From NCBI GenBank assembly GCA_946406115.1, contig OX291552.1, positions 5,084,001 through 5,148,000 of the forward strand: a stretch of 64,000 nt of DNA. Reading direction: 5' to 3'. Each line of letters starts with the position of its first letter. The stretch's first letter is position 1. The stretch comes from Apoda limacodes. Taxonomy: Eukaryota > Arthropoda > Insecta > Lepidoptera > Limacodidae. The translations under genes and the position numbers were made by a program. Under the pieces are notes generated by a model. That model saw nothing but the letters and a program-made list of their open reading frames with translations. It was not told the DNA's origin and made no database searches. Positions 11,101 through 21,429 of the stretch are shown in pieces.

Positions 11101-14100
11101 GTCAGTTGAAAAATACAGATGGCGTAGGGTTCGAGGCCGGCGTGAATTTAATGGGTATTTTTCATAACTTCTAACAACATTAATCATTCACACCATTGGC
11201 ATCTGTACTATGGCCCAACCTCGGTAAGGGTAGATCGTATATGATGTTAATGTTTATACTTGAGATTTAACTTATTGTGTTATTCAATTTAATTAATTTA
11301 ATTTAATATGACTTTGTGCAATTTGTTTTTCTTCAAGTTTTGTATTTTTAATTATTTAATTTATTTCAATCTAATTGAACTTTATTCAATTCTATTTAAT
11401 TTTATTTAATTTTATTTTATTTTTATTAATTTTATTATTGAGTAACTAACAACAATGTGTCTCAATATTGGTTGGTAACCTATTAAGTAGCTTTACTAAA
11501 GATTAAACTCACTGCCATGAACATTTATTCGTTACAATTTTTGGTATAGCATTTAGGAACTACCTACTTAGTTTCTCATACTTTTATATAATTTAAATTT
11601 AATTCAAGAAGTATTCTGAACACATTTTTTTAATTTCAATAGCATTTCTATAATATGCATTTAAAATTCATAATTAATATATAAAACATATTTATATCTA
11701 TTTAATCATTTAACTGGAATGATTTCAATATATTTTTTTTTGAGCTTTTAATAGTTCCTTGTAAGTGCGGTTTATTCTACGATCAAGATGAGCAGCAGTA
11801 AAAGCAACAGTGACAGCAGTATACGGAGTGAACTAGAGGTCTACAGCGAGGAGTTGAAAAATATCCTTAATAGATTTGACAGCGACCAAGTGGCGCTCTC
11901 GAAAATATAACAGAGGTTCACAGAACTGAAACAAAAACCCACAACGGAGCAAACACAATCACAAGCACTGATTTAAACGCTGCAAGAACTAAAAGAACGC
12001 GCCGATAGTGAGCTAGTCCAGATAAAAGAAGACCTCGAAGTGCTACAGGAACGACTTTAAGTTTCTCAAACGGAGAAAGGCAAACTTGAAACTGAATAAC
12101 AGGAAAAAGACTAAACGATAAGTCAGATGACTGCCAAAATCGCCGTTCTAATGTCTGACACTAAGCGCCTAGAGTCTGAGGTTAATGAAACTGCATCGTC
12201 TCAAGAAAAGGTCTAGCAGTAGTTAAAAGTATGTAAGTAAGAACAAGGTCCGATGTCCACTAAGTTAACTGTTATGGAGAAGGAGATTTTTGCTGCCAGA
12301 CAAAGAGCTGCAAACTAGTCTACAGACCGCACAAACGACCTGCGAAGGTTTTAAGTCCAGGCTGGATGAACTGACTAACACCACAACACATAGAAGACTA
12401 ATGAAAACGTTTCTTTACAAGAAAACAAAAAGTAGTACGAGAAAACGGTACGAAATTAAAAAAAAACATACTGAAGTTGCAAAAAGAAAAATAGGATTTG
12501 CTTGTAACCTTGGAAAAACCACTGCAAATTCGAAAAAAAAACCGGTCAGATAGTCGAACTTTTAGCGCATGAAGACAAAACTACAACAAAAATCCATAGT
12601 AGATTTTTTTTTGTTTTTTGGATTATATGTATGAATAAAAAGGTAAAGAAGAAAATAACCAGGAAATAAACCGGTCAAAAGAGTCACTCCGGGAGTTAAA
12701 GGCCGAAGAAGAGACTAACAGCCGTCTTAGAAGCGAAATAGAGTCGGAAAAGCAGATTTGGGGAAAAGGACTAACGGATATGAGAATGCAGACCGGAATC
12801 CAGCAGGTCGAAGCTCAATACCAAACCTGCAGGACAATCTATCCGGTCACGCTGACCCGACTGATAGGACACTACCAGCGAGCACCGCCAGCAGAAGCTC
12901 GATGGTAACTCCCTCACCTATGATAGAACCACAAGAGCAGGTTAACGCATATGACACGACACTGCCAGCAAGAGCCGAGCAACAACTCGACAGGAATGGA
13001 AACAGACAGAATGGAAGAAGAAGAATCACCCACTTTGCCTGTAATAGGTTCCTAACAGAAACCGAGGGAAAAAAGGACAGACACTCGTATTGATCAATAC
13101 GAACACAATGCCCAGAATTTGGACTGCATATTTAAATACTATAGTGACAGCGAAGTCTGCAAAGACTGGCGACGTCGCCTGCAACGACGTCAGCTGCTGT
13201 GCGGAGACCGGCGACGCGAGCTGTCCATGGCCGGGAACAGCGTAAACGCCGGCAAAGCCAGAGTGAGGGTCCTGACGACAATCCAGTTGTAGAAAAAAAA
13301 GAAAAAATGGTCTACACTATTTTCAAAACCCAACGACATCGTCAGTAGAAAAATACAGATGGCTTGAGGTTTGAGGCCGGTGTGAATTTAATGGGTACTT
13401 TTCATAATTTCTAATTACATTGTTAATTCACACCATTGGCTTCTGCACTATGGCCCAACCTGGGTGAGGGTAGGTTGTATATGATGGTAATGTTTATACT
13501 TTAGATTTAACTTATTGTATTATTAAATTTAATTAATTTAATTTAATATAACTTTTGTTAGCAATTTGTTTTTAGTGTTTTTTGTTTAAGTTTTGTATTT
13601 TTTATTATTTTATTTTATTTCAATCGCATTGAACTTTATTCAATTCTATTTAATTTCATTTACAATTGCTTTTATGGCAATTTTGTTATTGGGTAACTAA
13701 CAACAATGTGCCTCAATATAATTTGATTTCTATGCAGAAAAACTTGTATCCAAAAAAAACCATCTACATACAAAATTTCATCGGTGGTTATATATTACAC
13801 TATTTTATTTTTTTATTGGTAAATGTTAATGTTTTTTATTTTTATTTGATAGAGATTGGTTTTTCAAATTTCTTATTGAGTTTGTTGCCTTAGCCGTTGT
13901 TTCTCCCAAGTACACCACATAGATAAGTTATTGTATTATTCATTTTCATTTAATAGATATGACTTTGTTTGATTTTTTGTTATTGAATTTTATATAAGTT
14001 TCGTTTTTTTTATGATTTTTACGTTTATTTCAATCTAATTGAACTTTTTAAATTTATTTATTCAAATTTAATAAAGTTTTATAAATTTATTACGATTCTA

Positions 14101-16264
14101 CTCAGTTTTAATTGTTTTTCTTAAATTAATTTACCTTTATTGATTTTTAATGAAATTGGTTTTATGGTAATACTATTTGTATTACTTTGAGTAGCTAACA
14201 ACAACGTGCCTAATTATTCGTGTTAGTAATTTAAATTATGTGCGCATAATGGAATTTTGATTTAATTCCTATGCAAAAAGTTTTAGACACCATCTACATA
14301 TAAAATTTCACTCAACGCGTTATAGCCGTTGTCGAAAACCAAATTTCTCGGTTGTTTATCGGTGGTTATATATTACACAAGTTATCTTTTTATTGTTCAA
14401 TGTTGTTTTTATTTAATTTTTTTAGTTAGTACATAACCCAGCTTATGGCACAGTCGGGTAATAAACTGTCCAACAGAAACTACTGCAAGAGCTTCTTGTC
14501 TTTGTTTGTCGAAGATGTTTTGCAAAAAGTGGACGCCTTATAGCATACGTCATCTTGAATTGAAAAATATCTAAAAATTGGTCAAGTGCGAGTCGGACTG
14601 GCGCACCAAGGGGCAAAAGGTAAATTGTATTAAGGGACAAACTTAACTTTGCCGTTGGACAACTTTTGTCCTAATACATCGACATAGGTCGCGGTTAGTT
14701 TACTAACTGCAAATAAGTTTATAATCGTAAAAAAATATTTTTTGTGATGTAACAAGAAATTTACGGTTTTCAGATGTTTTCCATTATGTGTGCTACATGA
14801 CATTGCTTCTTGCTAAATTTCATGATTCTAGGTTAATAGGAAGTACCCCGTAGGTTTTGATTTATTTGTGTTACAATATGCGATAAAAACAACCGTGTTT
14901 TATACATACTTTTTTATTGCAGTACTTACAAGCTTGATTGTTTACAAATTTAAGTGACCGTAGACTTTAGTGTTTGATATTAATTTTAACTTGATATCTC
15001 CACGCGTTCTTGAGTAAAAGTATCTTGTCAGAGTTTGTCACTTTATTTTTAATGTGTTATAACTACATATTAACGACTTTTTACATGTAAGACCTCGCTT
15101 CGTATGAAATTTCATGATTCTAAGACAACATCCAAAGGAAAATCCATAGGTTTAAATTTATTTGTAAATGCCAAAATATGCGACAAAAATGGCCGTATTT
15201 TTTTATTGCGTTGACTTAGAAGCTTTAAGTGACCGTAGACCTTAGTATTTGACTTAATTAATTTCAACTTGATACCTTCACGCGTTCCCTAGAAAAAGGG
15301 TCTTGTCAGACAAAAAGACTAGCAAACAGACAGACAGACTGACTGACAAAGTGATCCTATAAGGATTCCTCTTTTTCGTTTGAGGTACCCCTAATAAAAG
15401 ATTTGAAATCAGCATCTTATTCTTTTTACCCGTCTGACCCAGAAGAAGAGTGATGTCTTTTGCACGTATGTATGTATTTATTCCATTGTGACCTCCAGCT
15501 TGTAGCCAAAACGGCTGAACCGATTTCGATGAATGAGGTCTCAAATGAAAGTTATTCATCTCCCGCAATAGGGTATATTAAATAGTCAAGCGCAAGCAAG
15601 TCGAAAAAAAAAACGAAAACTAAAAAGCTGTATATAAAAGTTTATGTTTGAGAATTTATACATAAAGATTATTATTGCGATATATCTATCTAAATATCAA
15701 TCGATACGCCACGTCATGACTTAGATCTTAAAAGAGTTTAAGTACAATCGGCCCAGCGATTTATTTTTATCGCTAAAAAAAAGAAAAGGAAAAGAAAAGA
15801 AATAATTAATTAAAGACGCAAAAAATATTCTCAAGAGAAGTTGCTCGTACAGTACTCGCTACCGAACTTTTTTTTTCTTAATGTTTTTGCAGTAGGGTTT
15901 TTTAATTTATTTAAATATTTATTGTTATTCATGTTTAGTGTGTCAATCAATTTATAGAAAGAGTCATTAGTACATGCCGGGATCAAACCTCCGCCTCGCA
16001 GAATACAAGGCTAAAACACCTAAGCTACTAGGCTACCACCGACTTATTGCAGATAATTTTCTAATTATACTAACCGACAATACTAAATTGTCTTTTTACA
16101 GGGTTCCCAAAATACCAAATAATCAAGCCTGGCTGCCCGTGATCCCTGGTTCTCCGGAGCTAAATTACTTGGAGATCTATAATCCTAACAGATTCGAGAT
16201 GAACTCAACTTGTGATTTTGGACATCAGCGTTTTTGGGAAAGTTTGGGTTTGCTCGGATATTAG
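7794..16264 (+). CDS. Carboxylesterase gene 1, 3' part (two exons in window)
   Basis: Last two exons of an alpha/beta-hydrolase carboxylesterase (insect CXE type): 7794-7917 and 16102-16264, with upstream exons outside the window or not recognisable. The first exon carries the catalytic His in GVCHGDD, the family pattern GxxHxD(D/E). The second ends in WESLGLLGY and TAG 16262-16264. Splice sites are canonical (cag|GT..., GG|gtatgt, acag|GG...) and phases join correctly. Exon lengths (124 and 163 nt) and phases equal those of gene 2. The 8.2 kb intron contains two copies of a coiled-coil pseudogene and many repeats. Such enzymes hydrolyse ester bonds in odorants, hormones or xenobiotics; the substrate cannot be read from these exons. 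No coding damage is seen in the part present, but I cannot tell whether the whole gene is intact. Confidence 0.8.
8033..9440. repeat. Duplicated block, copy A (precedes coiled-coil copy A)
   Basis: Nearly collinear with 21430-22930. Shared landmarks are 'ccacagatttaca', a (CA)n tract, 'gtggcaccaccgtggttgtt', a (TA)n tract, 'tactagctgacccagcgacg', 'gaccg.ggcacgcgtattcaa', 'aagtacgaggcgtcgcttat' and 'cgttttgagacctg.agaatc'. Differences are mostly point changes and short indels. The block contains Helitron-like text but no open frame with family motifs. Confidence 0.8.
8084..8108. repeat. (CA)n microsatellite
   Basis: Perfect CA dinucleotide run at the left edge of duplicated block A. The corresponding run in block C is longer and interrupted (21505-21567). 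Confidence 0.9.
9476..11174 (+). pseudogene. Unrecognised coiled-coil protein, pseudogene copy A
   Basis: I do not recognise this family. Aligned with copies B and C, the plus strand gives an ancestral protein with a Ser-rich N-terminus, a long heptad-like Gln/Glu/Lys/Leu coiled coil (SELEVYSEELKN..., LQELKERADSELVQ, then ARQTVKELQTSLQTAQTTCE), a Ser/Thr/Pro-rich linker (STASRSSMVTPSPMIEP) and a repetitive Pro/Thr/Ala/Gln tail. It ends KKKMVYSIFKTKQ...GVNLMGIFHNF at TAA 11172-11174. Copy A has lost the start ATG, and it has stops after ALSKI, within QERL*V, within ELETE*QE and in EKV*Q*L. Frames also change through an A-rich insertion near 10060-10190. There is no RT, CCHC knuckle or transposase motif. 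Confidence 0.65.
11175..11744. repeat. AT-rich 3' flank of coiled-coil copy A
   Basis: Matches the DNA following copies B and C ('cattcacaccattggc', '.ggcccaacc', 'aatatgactttgtgcaattt'). It stops near 11740, where copy B begins abruptly inside 'ttttaatagttcc'. No coding signal. Confidence 0.65.
11788..13414 (+). pseudogene. Unrecognised coiled-coil protein, pseudogene copy B
   Basis: Tandem neighbour of copy A in the same orientation. It keeps the probable start ATG 11788-11790 followed by SSSKSNSDSSIRSELEVYSE. It then shares several nonsense changes with copy A (TAA after ALSKI near 11908, TAA after QERL near 12058, TAA within ELETE*QE, TAG within EKV*Q*L). This means A and B descend from one already-dead copy. 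Copy B lacks part of the Pro/Thr/Ala/Gln tail around 13150 but retains the terminal block ending GTFHNF at TAA 13412-13414. Confidence 0.65.
13415..14435. repeat. AT-rich 3' flank of copy B with internal duplication
   Basis: Matches the 3' flanks of copies A and C up to about 14070, then continues into a diverged second version of its own sequence. 13620-13880 and 14110-14420 share 'ggtaa.tttgt.tta', 'ctaacaacaa.gtgcct', 'ccatctacata.aaaattt' and 'cggtggttatatattaca'. No coding signal. Confidence 0.6.
14577..15400 (+). repeat. Lepidopteran 'GTGCGAGTCGGACT' repeat, two units in tandem
   Basis: Begins 'ggtcaagtgcgagtcggact' and ends 'tttgaggtacccctaa'. Two successive units each contain 'tttcatgattcta', 'atatgcga.aaaaa', 'aagtgaccgtagac' and 'cttgata.c..cacgcgtt'. 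Related copies lie at 31741-32130, 39350-39560 and 41195-41810; the outer ends also match 48339-48763, 49794-50211 and 56072-56311. Non-coding, SINE- or MITE-like. Confidence 0.75.
15400..15570. repeat. Short repeat fragment
   Basis: Contains 'tattccattgtgacctccag' and 'aacggctgaaccgatttcga', phrases I know from abundant lepidopteran repeats. No coding potential beyond chance frames. Confidence 0.4.
15690..15870. repeat. Repeat shared with 21180-21335
   Basis: 'atcaatcgatacgccac.tcatgacttagatct', 'agagttt.a..acaatcgg' and 'gacgcaaaaaatattctcaagagaagttgctcg' occur in both places in the same order and orientation. Confidence 0.7.
15965..16050 (-). mobile_element. tRNA-derived SINE head (minus strand)
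   Basis: On the minus strand an A-box-like 'tggtagcctagtagctta' is followed by a B-box-like 'ggaggtttgatcccgg'. It sits about 50 bp upstream of the terminal-exon acceptor of esterase gene 1. Incomplete cloverleaf, so not a tRNA gene. Confidence 0.5.
16102..16264 (+). CDS. Esterase gene 1, terminal exon
   Basis: Acceptor 'tctttttacag' ends at 16101. The peptide reads VPKIPNNQAWLPVIPGSPEL, then NYLEIYNP, and ends FWESLGLLGY with TAG 16262-16264. The W(L)PV...LNYL(D/E/K)I and FW-D/E-SL elements are the usual esterase C-terminus. The exon is 163 nt long, the same as gene 2's terminal exon. No AATAAA occurs before the MITE that starts 54 nt after the stop; an AATAAA within that MITE is at 16365-16370. 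Confidence 0.85.
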
Positions 16265-16317
16265 ATTTTGTGTTAAGAGCGCGTGCACACCTAAGATAAT
16301 CTTAAAAAACTTTTTAA

Positions 16318-16826
16318 CAAAAAAAAAAACAACCGGCTTCAAAAAGATGCACTAAAAAGGTAAAAATAAATACTTATTTCTATAAATCTGGTCTGAATTA
16401 CAGTTTGAAATTGGTTTTATGCAAGTGAAGTGTTAGATAGAAACCAACTTCAAACTGTAATTCAGAGATTTTTGGAAATAAGTATTTATTTTACCTTTTT
16501 AGTGCATCTTTTTGAAGTCGTTTATTTATTTTTGTTAAAAAGTTTTTATTTTTTACTTTTTAGTGACGAATTACTAAAATATGATCCACGGAAAAAAGTG
16601 TTGTTAAATCAGTATACCTCTCTTACATGGATGACTTTCAACGCAAATGTTAAGATAGTTCAAAAACTACATATTAAATCGGACCACTTCTGAAGTATGA
16701 TCTACCAAACGAAAAAAGAATTTTCAAAATCAATCCATACTTGGCAGAGGAATCGCGTAACAAACATACAAAAAAAAACATACCCATCGAATTGATAACC
16801 TCCTCCTTTTTTGAAGTCGGTTAAAA
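16318..16826. mobile_element. MITE with 'ACCGGCTTCAAAAA' termini and long hairpin
   Basis: The left end 'caaccggcttcaaaaagatg' and right end 'ttttttgaagtcggttaaaa' are inverted. The first ~105 nt (16318-16430) are followed by their own reverse complement (16440-16545), giving a long near-perfect hairpin. The same architecture occurs at 55449-56012, with fragments at 41030-41170 and 60420-60628. It inserts right after the stop of esterase gene 1, so it probably lies in that gene's 3' UTR. Confidence 0.8.
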
Positions 16827-17261
16827 ATATTGTTTTTTTTGTTTGCCATAGTTAACTTTACACGATTTTGCCTTGAGATTTTGTAGCAAGTGAATTGTTT
16901 TAATATGTAATTTTTAGTTTACTTCAAAATTATTGTACTTTCTATATCCATGCAAAAAATGACAAACTTATTTACTTTGACATACCGTTTGACTTTAAAA
17001 TTTGATTTTGTAAAACTGACATATAAAAAATGTAAACATAAAAAATCAATTTGAAATGAAAAAATAGAGTAATGACGTCAGAAGATAGTCAGAAGATTCA
17101 AAATAATGTGAAAAAGAATGGGGCAGCATTTTGTTTTAAATAATGGTGATTTTCTAATATCAAGGAACGTAGTGTGGAGAAGTAACGGAATCCATGAAGT
17201 AATATAAAAATTACTTAAAATTAAGGGTAGCCCACAAACCCTAAATCTTCAGGTACCATAT
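16827..17261. other. No feature recognised
   Basis: AT-rich DNA between the MITE and the foldback element. No gene, clear repeat or structured RNA seen. Confidence 0.4.
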
Positions 17262-19603
17262 GATTTTTATGGTAATTCTTTACTTTCCAAGAACGCTTGG
17301 TTTTTACGGAATAAAAATTTCTATTGATAGAATACCACATTTATATACGAAGATGAAATTCAGAAACTCTCGGAGGACACTAGTTTTTCCGGAAAAAAAT
17401 AAATAAATTTCATATAAAAACAGCCATTATACAACAATAAATATCTACAAAAACAAAACACATTAGAAAATAAAATAACAAGTTTTTTTTTAAAAAAAGC
17501 AATGTTGTCAGTATTTAACAATCGAGTACTTACTCTGAACAGTAATAATCGATAAAAAATAGGCCGGCGAAGTGCCAAAAACAAATTGTTCTAATTTAGA
17601 ATTGTTTCATATTCAAAAAAACAACGTTGACAATACTTACCAGCCTAAAGAAAAATACCCATACGGCAACCCACTTTGGAACATGAAACCTTGCGCGCGA
17701 AACCAAGCGGAGCACATGAAAGTTAGCGCGCGAAGCCGAGCGGAGCCGTGACTATACTAAATAAGTAGAAATTGGTTGCCGTGACTATACTAAATAAGTA
17801 GAAATTGGTTCTGGCGCTCGCCGACCGCTGCCGCGGCACGCTCCGCTCGGCTTCGCGCGCTAACTTTCATGTGCTCCGCTTGGTTTCGCGCACAAGTTTT
17901 CATGTTCCAAAGTGGGTCGCCGTGACTACACTACATAAGTACAAGTTGGTTGAAATATAAATCTTGCGCGCAAAGCCAAGCGGAGCACATGAAAATTAGC
18001 GCGCGAAGCCGAGCGGAGCGTGCCGCGGCAGCGGCTGGCGAGCGCCAAAACCAATTTGTACTTATTTAGAATTGTTTGGCAGGAATAGGGGGGGCAGGGT
18101 AGACACCGGTTTATTGATCTAAGTAACACAGGTACAATTTGTTTCTGGCGCTCGCCGGCCGCTGCCGCGGCACGCTCCGCTCGGCTTCGCGCGCTAACTT
18201 TCATGTGCTCCGCTTGGTTTCGCGCACAAGTTTTCATGTTCCAAAGTGGGTCGCCGTGACTACACTACATAAGTACAAGTTGGTTGAAATATAAATCTTG
18301 CGCGCAAAGCCAAGCGGAGCACATGAAAATTAGCGCGCGAAGCCGAGCGGAGCGTGCCGCGGCAGCGGCCGGCGAGCGCCAGAACCAATTTCTACTTATT
18401 TAGTATAGTCACGGCAACCCACTTTTGAACATGAAACCTTGCGCGCGAAACCAAGCGGAGCACATGAAAGTTAGCGCGCGAAGCCGAGCGGAGCGTGCCG
18501 CGGCAGCGGCTGGCGAGCGCCAAAACCAATTTGTACTTATTTAGAATTGTTTGGCAGGAATAGGGGGGGCAGGGTAGACACCGGTTTATTGATCTAAGTA
18601 ACACAGGTACAATTTGTTTCTGGCGCTCGCCGGCCGCTGCCGCGGCACGCTCCGCTCGGCTTCGCGCGCTAACTTTCATGTGCTCCGCTTGGTTTCGCGC
18701 ACAAGTTTTCATGTTCCAAAGTGGGTCGCCGTGACTACACTACATAAGTACAAGTTGGTTGAAATATAAATCTTGCGCGCAAAGCCAAGCGGAGCACATG
18801 AAAATTAGCGCGCGAAGCCGAGCGGAGCGTGCCGCGGCAGCGGCCGGCGAGCGCCAGAACCAATTTCTACTTATTTAGTATAGTCACGGCAACCCACTTT
18901 GCAAGGTTTCATGTTCCAAAGTGGGTTGCCGTGACTATACTAAATAAGTAGAAATTGGTTCTGGCGCTCGCCGGCCGCTGCCGCGGCACGCTCCGCTCGG
19001 CTTCGCGCGCTAACTTTCATGTGCTCCGCTTGGTTTCGCGCACAAGTTTTCATGTTCCAAAGTGGGCCGCCAGAAACAAATTGTACCTGTGTCACTTAGA
19101 TCAATAAACCGGTGTCTACCCTGCCCCCCCTAACCCTGTCAAACGATTTTAAATTAGAACAATTTGTTTCTGGCACTTCGCCAGCCGCTGCCGCGGCACG
19201 CTTCGCTCGGCTAGTGCGGTGTTCACCATGTAACCTAACGGCTCGTCGGTTCGGTTTGGTATGGATTCGCTGCCAGTTTTTTGATTTTAATTGAGTATAC
19301 ATATAAATATGCTTTTCTATCGATTAAAATTAGAGAAAAGTAAAATCGATTGAATCTTGTGTTTATTTTTTTCCTAAGCTGGCAATTATTTTTTTGATAA
19401 AAAAATTTTGTATTTTTAAATGTTGGTGTGTAATGGCGGGTTTTGTATGAAATTAATTTAGTTGTTTTCGTGAAAATCTAGTGTCCTCCGAGAGTTTTTA
19501 AATTTCATCCGTGTGTATAAATGTAGTGTTCTATCAGTTAAAACCATCGTTACGTAAAAACCAAGCGTTCAAAGTAAAGAATTACCATTTTTATTAACGG
19601 TGA
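17262..19603. mobile_element. Foldback-type element with GC-rich nested palindromes
   Basis: The outer arms 17262-17383 and 19478-19603 are inverted copies of each other (shared 'aactctcggaggacactag', 'acgcttggtttttacg', 'atggtaattctttactt'). A second inverted pair lies inside (17566-17600 and 19141-19190, 'tctaatttagaattg'-like and '.cttcgcc'). The core 17656-19215 is CpG-rich. It alternates both orientations of a module containing 'agttagcgcgcgaagccgag', 'gcggagcacatgaaa' and 'tgccgcggcagcgg'. No transposase is present. A scrap of the module's edge ('gccagaaac.aattg.acctg') recurs at 57865-57895, so the sequence is mobile or dispersed. Class unknown. Confidence 0.65.
17935..18885. repeat. 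Two tandem 475-bp units within the foldback core
   Basis: Landmarks recur exactly 475 bp apart: 'ccaatttgtacttatttaga' at 18051 and 18526, and 'cgtgactacactacataagt' at 18255 and 18730. Each unit is itself largely palindromic, with the GC-rich module in both orientations around 'ggcagggtagacaccggttt'. Near-identity of the two units suggests a recent duplication. Confidence 0.8.
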
Positions 19604-20076
19604 TTAACCTTACTTGGTAGTTTCCTTGTCTACGACTGGAACACTAATTTCGCCATTTTGTACATAATTTTAGATATTCAAAAGCCGGCGAGGGTTTTGA
19701 TTTACTGGAATGGATCACGTTTGAATAATTTGTCGATACATAAGTGAAGGTATTTACACCATTTCACGAAATATATGCGTAAAACATTTGAGGTACAGTC
19801 GACGAGAACATACATAAGTTAGGTAATTTGGGATACTTACCGAAAATTAAATCACGGAAATATATTGAAAAGCATAACATCTAATTGTAAAAACTATTGG
19901 TAGCATTATAAAAATTTTAATAAATTTTAGACCTACTAAAATCTTTTATTTTAATTTTTCCTGGGAAAAAAATTCTGACAATTTTTGACGCGTGCTGTAG
20001 TAAATATGACCGATAATATTGTCTTTGGACAGTAAGTCTATAAATAGGCTACTATTTTGTTGTGTAACTTAGTACG
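19604..20076. other. No feature recognised
   Basis: AT-rich DNA between two inverted-repeat elements. No gene or RNA seen. Confidence 0.4.
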
Positions 20077-20852
20077 AGATCCCGCTGCAGGATTGGTGTG
20101 CTCATCGACTTTTTGTTTAAAACCAAATTTTTATGTTTATTTATAATTAAGAGAATATATATTTACTAGGGTGCCTATCAAAATTTGGCCGCCATTATTT
20201 TTAAATAAATTATTTTTAATTGATTTTTGGTAAAAAATTTCGTTTATTTATTTTTTAAATAAAATAACGTCTACATCACGGTAATTAATATGAAGATTCT
20301 AAAAAATCACGGTTGCCGTTGCGCACCTGGCCGCACCTCTTTGCAGCCAGGTGTAAACAGGTATGATTTCGATAAATTTATACGTTTATAACCTATTTTT
20401 ATTAATTATATGTCAAATTGAAGCTAATTTTTTTCTATTAATTATCATATAAAGTTGCTTAATTAAATCTGGCTTAAAAGCGTCGCACAGCCGGCAATCG
20501 CTGTCCTCGTCTGACAAATGATGTTACGCGCTAACTCTCTTTCACTCTACCTTAAATATTTATTATCTTTAACAACCAGTAACCCTTATTTGCGGCTTAA
20601 GTATATCACATAATTAATATGATAATTAATATGTATTCATATAATTAATATGAAATTAATTACCGTGATGTAGACGTTATTTTATTTAAAAAATAAATAA
20701 ACGAAATTTTTTACTAAAAATCAATTAAAAATAATGGCGGCCAAATTTTGATAGGCACCCTAGTAAATATATATTCTCTTAATTATAAATAAACATAAAA
20801 ATTTGGTTTTAAACAAAAAGTCGATGAGCACACCAATCCTGCAGCGGGATCT
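20077..20852. mobile_element. Non-autonomous element with ~200-bp terminal inverted repeats
   Basis: The left arm (about 20077-20290) starts 'agatcccgctgcaggattgg' and the right arm (about 20653-20852) ends with its reverse complement. The arms match almost base for base apart from a short AT insertion near 20195. The ~360-bp centre is non-coding ('gcacctggccgcacctcttt'). No unambiguous target-site duplication is visible, so the superfamily is undetermined. Confidence 0.75.
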
Positions 20853-21429
20853 TAGACTAACTGTAACTGCCTATAATAACAGCCCATATATTAATTTAAT
20901 TCATACAGTCGGTCATCGAAGACGTCTATCGATAGACAGAACAACGTGAGATGCGGTGCGCAGCGTGAGGGGAACTAAATGCTTGCGACTATTCAATTAT
21001 TATTAACTTCTATTGAGGACAGTTATTAAAATATGTCCGAAAATATCCTAAATTTGCATTTTCTTTACGTTTTGAGACCTGGAGAATCGTTTGCTATAAT
21101 TTTCAGTGTGATATCTGTGTATGTATGTTTGTAGGTTAGTTTTGTTTGTCCCTCGATATCTCAAGAACCACTAATTTGTCTTGTGACCATATCAATCGAT
21201 ACGCCAGATCATGACTTAGATCTAAAAAGAGTTTGAACAAAATCGGTACACCGGTATGTTTTCTATCGCTTTTTTAAAGACGCAAAAAATATTCTCAAGA
21301 GAAGTTGCTCGCACGTTATTTGCTACTCAACTATTTTTTTTATAATATTTGTTGGATATTACACACAGTGCCATTTGGTCTCAAACAAAGCAAAAAAATA
21401 CATTTAGGGAAGGGTTTACCCACAGATTT
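20853..21429. repeat. Repeat-rich spacer
   Basis: Contains 21060-21135 ('gagacctggagaatcgtttg', also at 9210 and 22675) and 21180-21335 (copy of 15690-15870). It also has a SINE-tail scrap at 21356-21400 ('attacacacagtgccat.tgg'). No gene. Confidence 0.6.

Noticed and set aside
15960..16050. Possible tRNA gene on the minus strand upstream of the esterase terminal exon
   Set aside because: The B-box-like motif is present, but the cloverleaf does not close. It is best read as a SINE head.
15974..16101. Extension of the esterase terminal exon upstream to an ATG at 15974
   Set aside because: The upstream part is the SINE head. A canonical acceptor at 16101 and phase agreement with gene 2 place the exon start at 16102.
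17926..18712. Two ~100-residue minus-strand open frames (17926-18237 and 18392-18712) beginning MKTCARNQAEHMKVSARS
   Set aside because: They are identical because the DNA is a 475-bp tandem repeat with internal palindromes. GC-rich repeats open frames by chance, and there is no domain or codon-level conservation.
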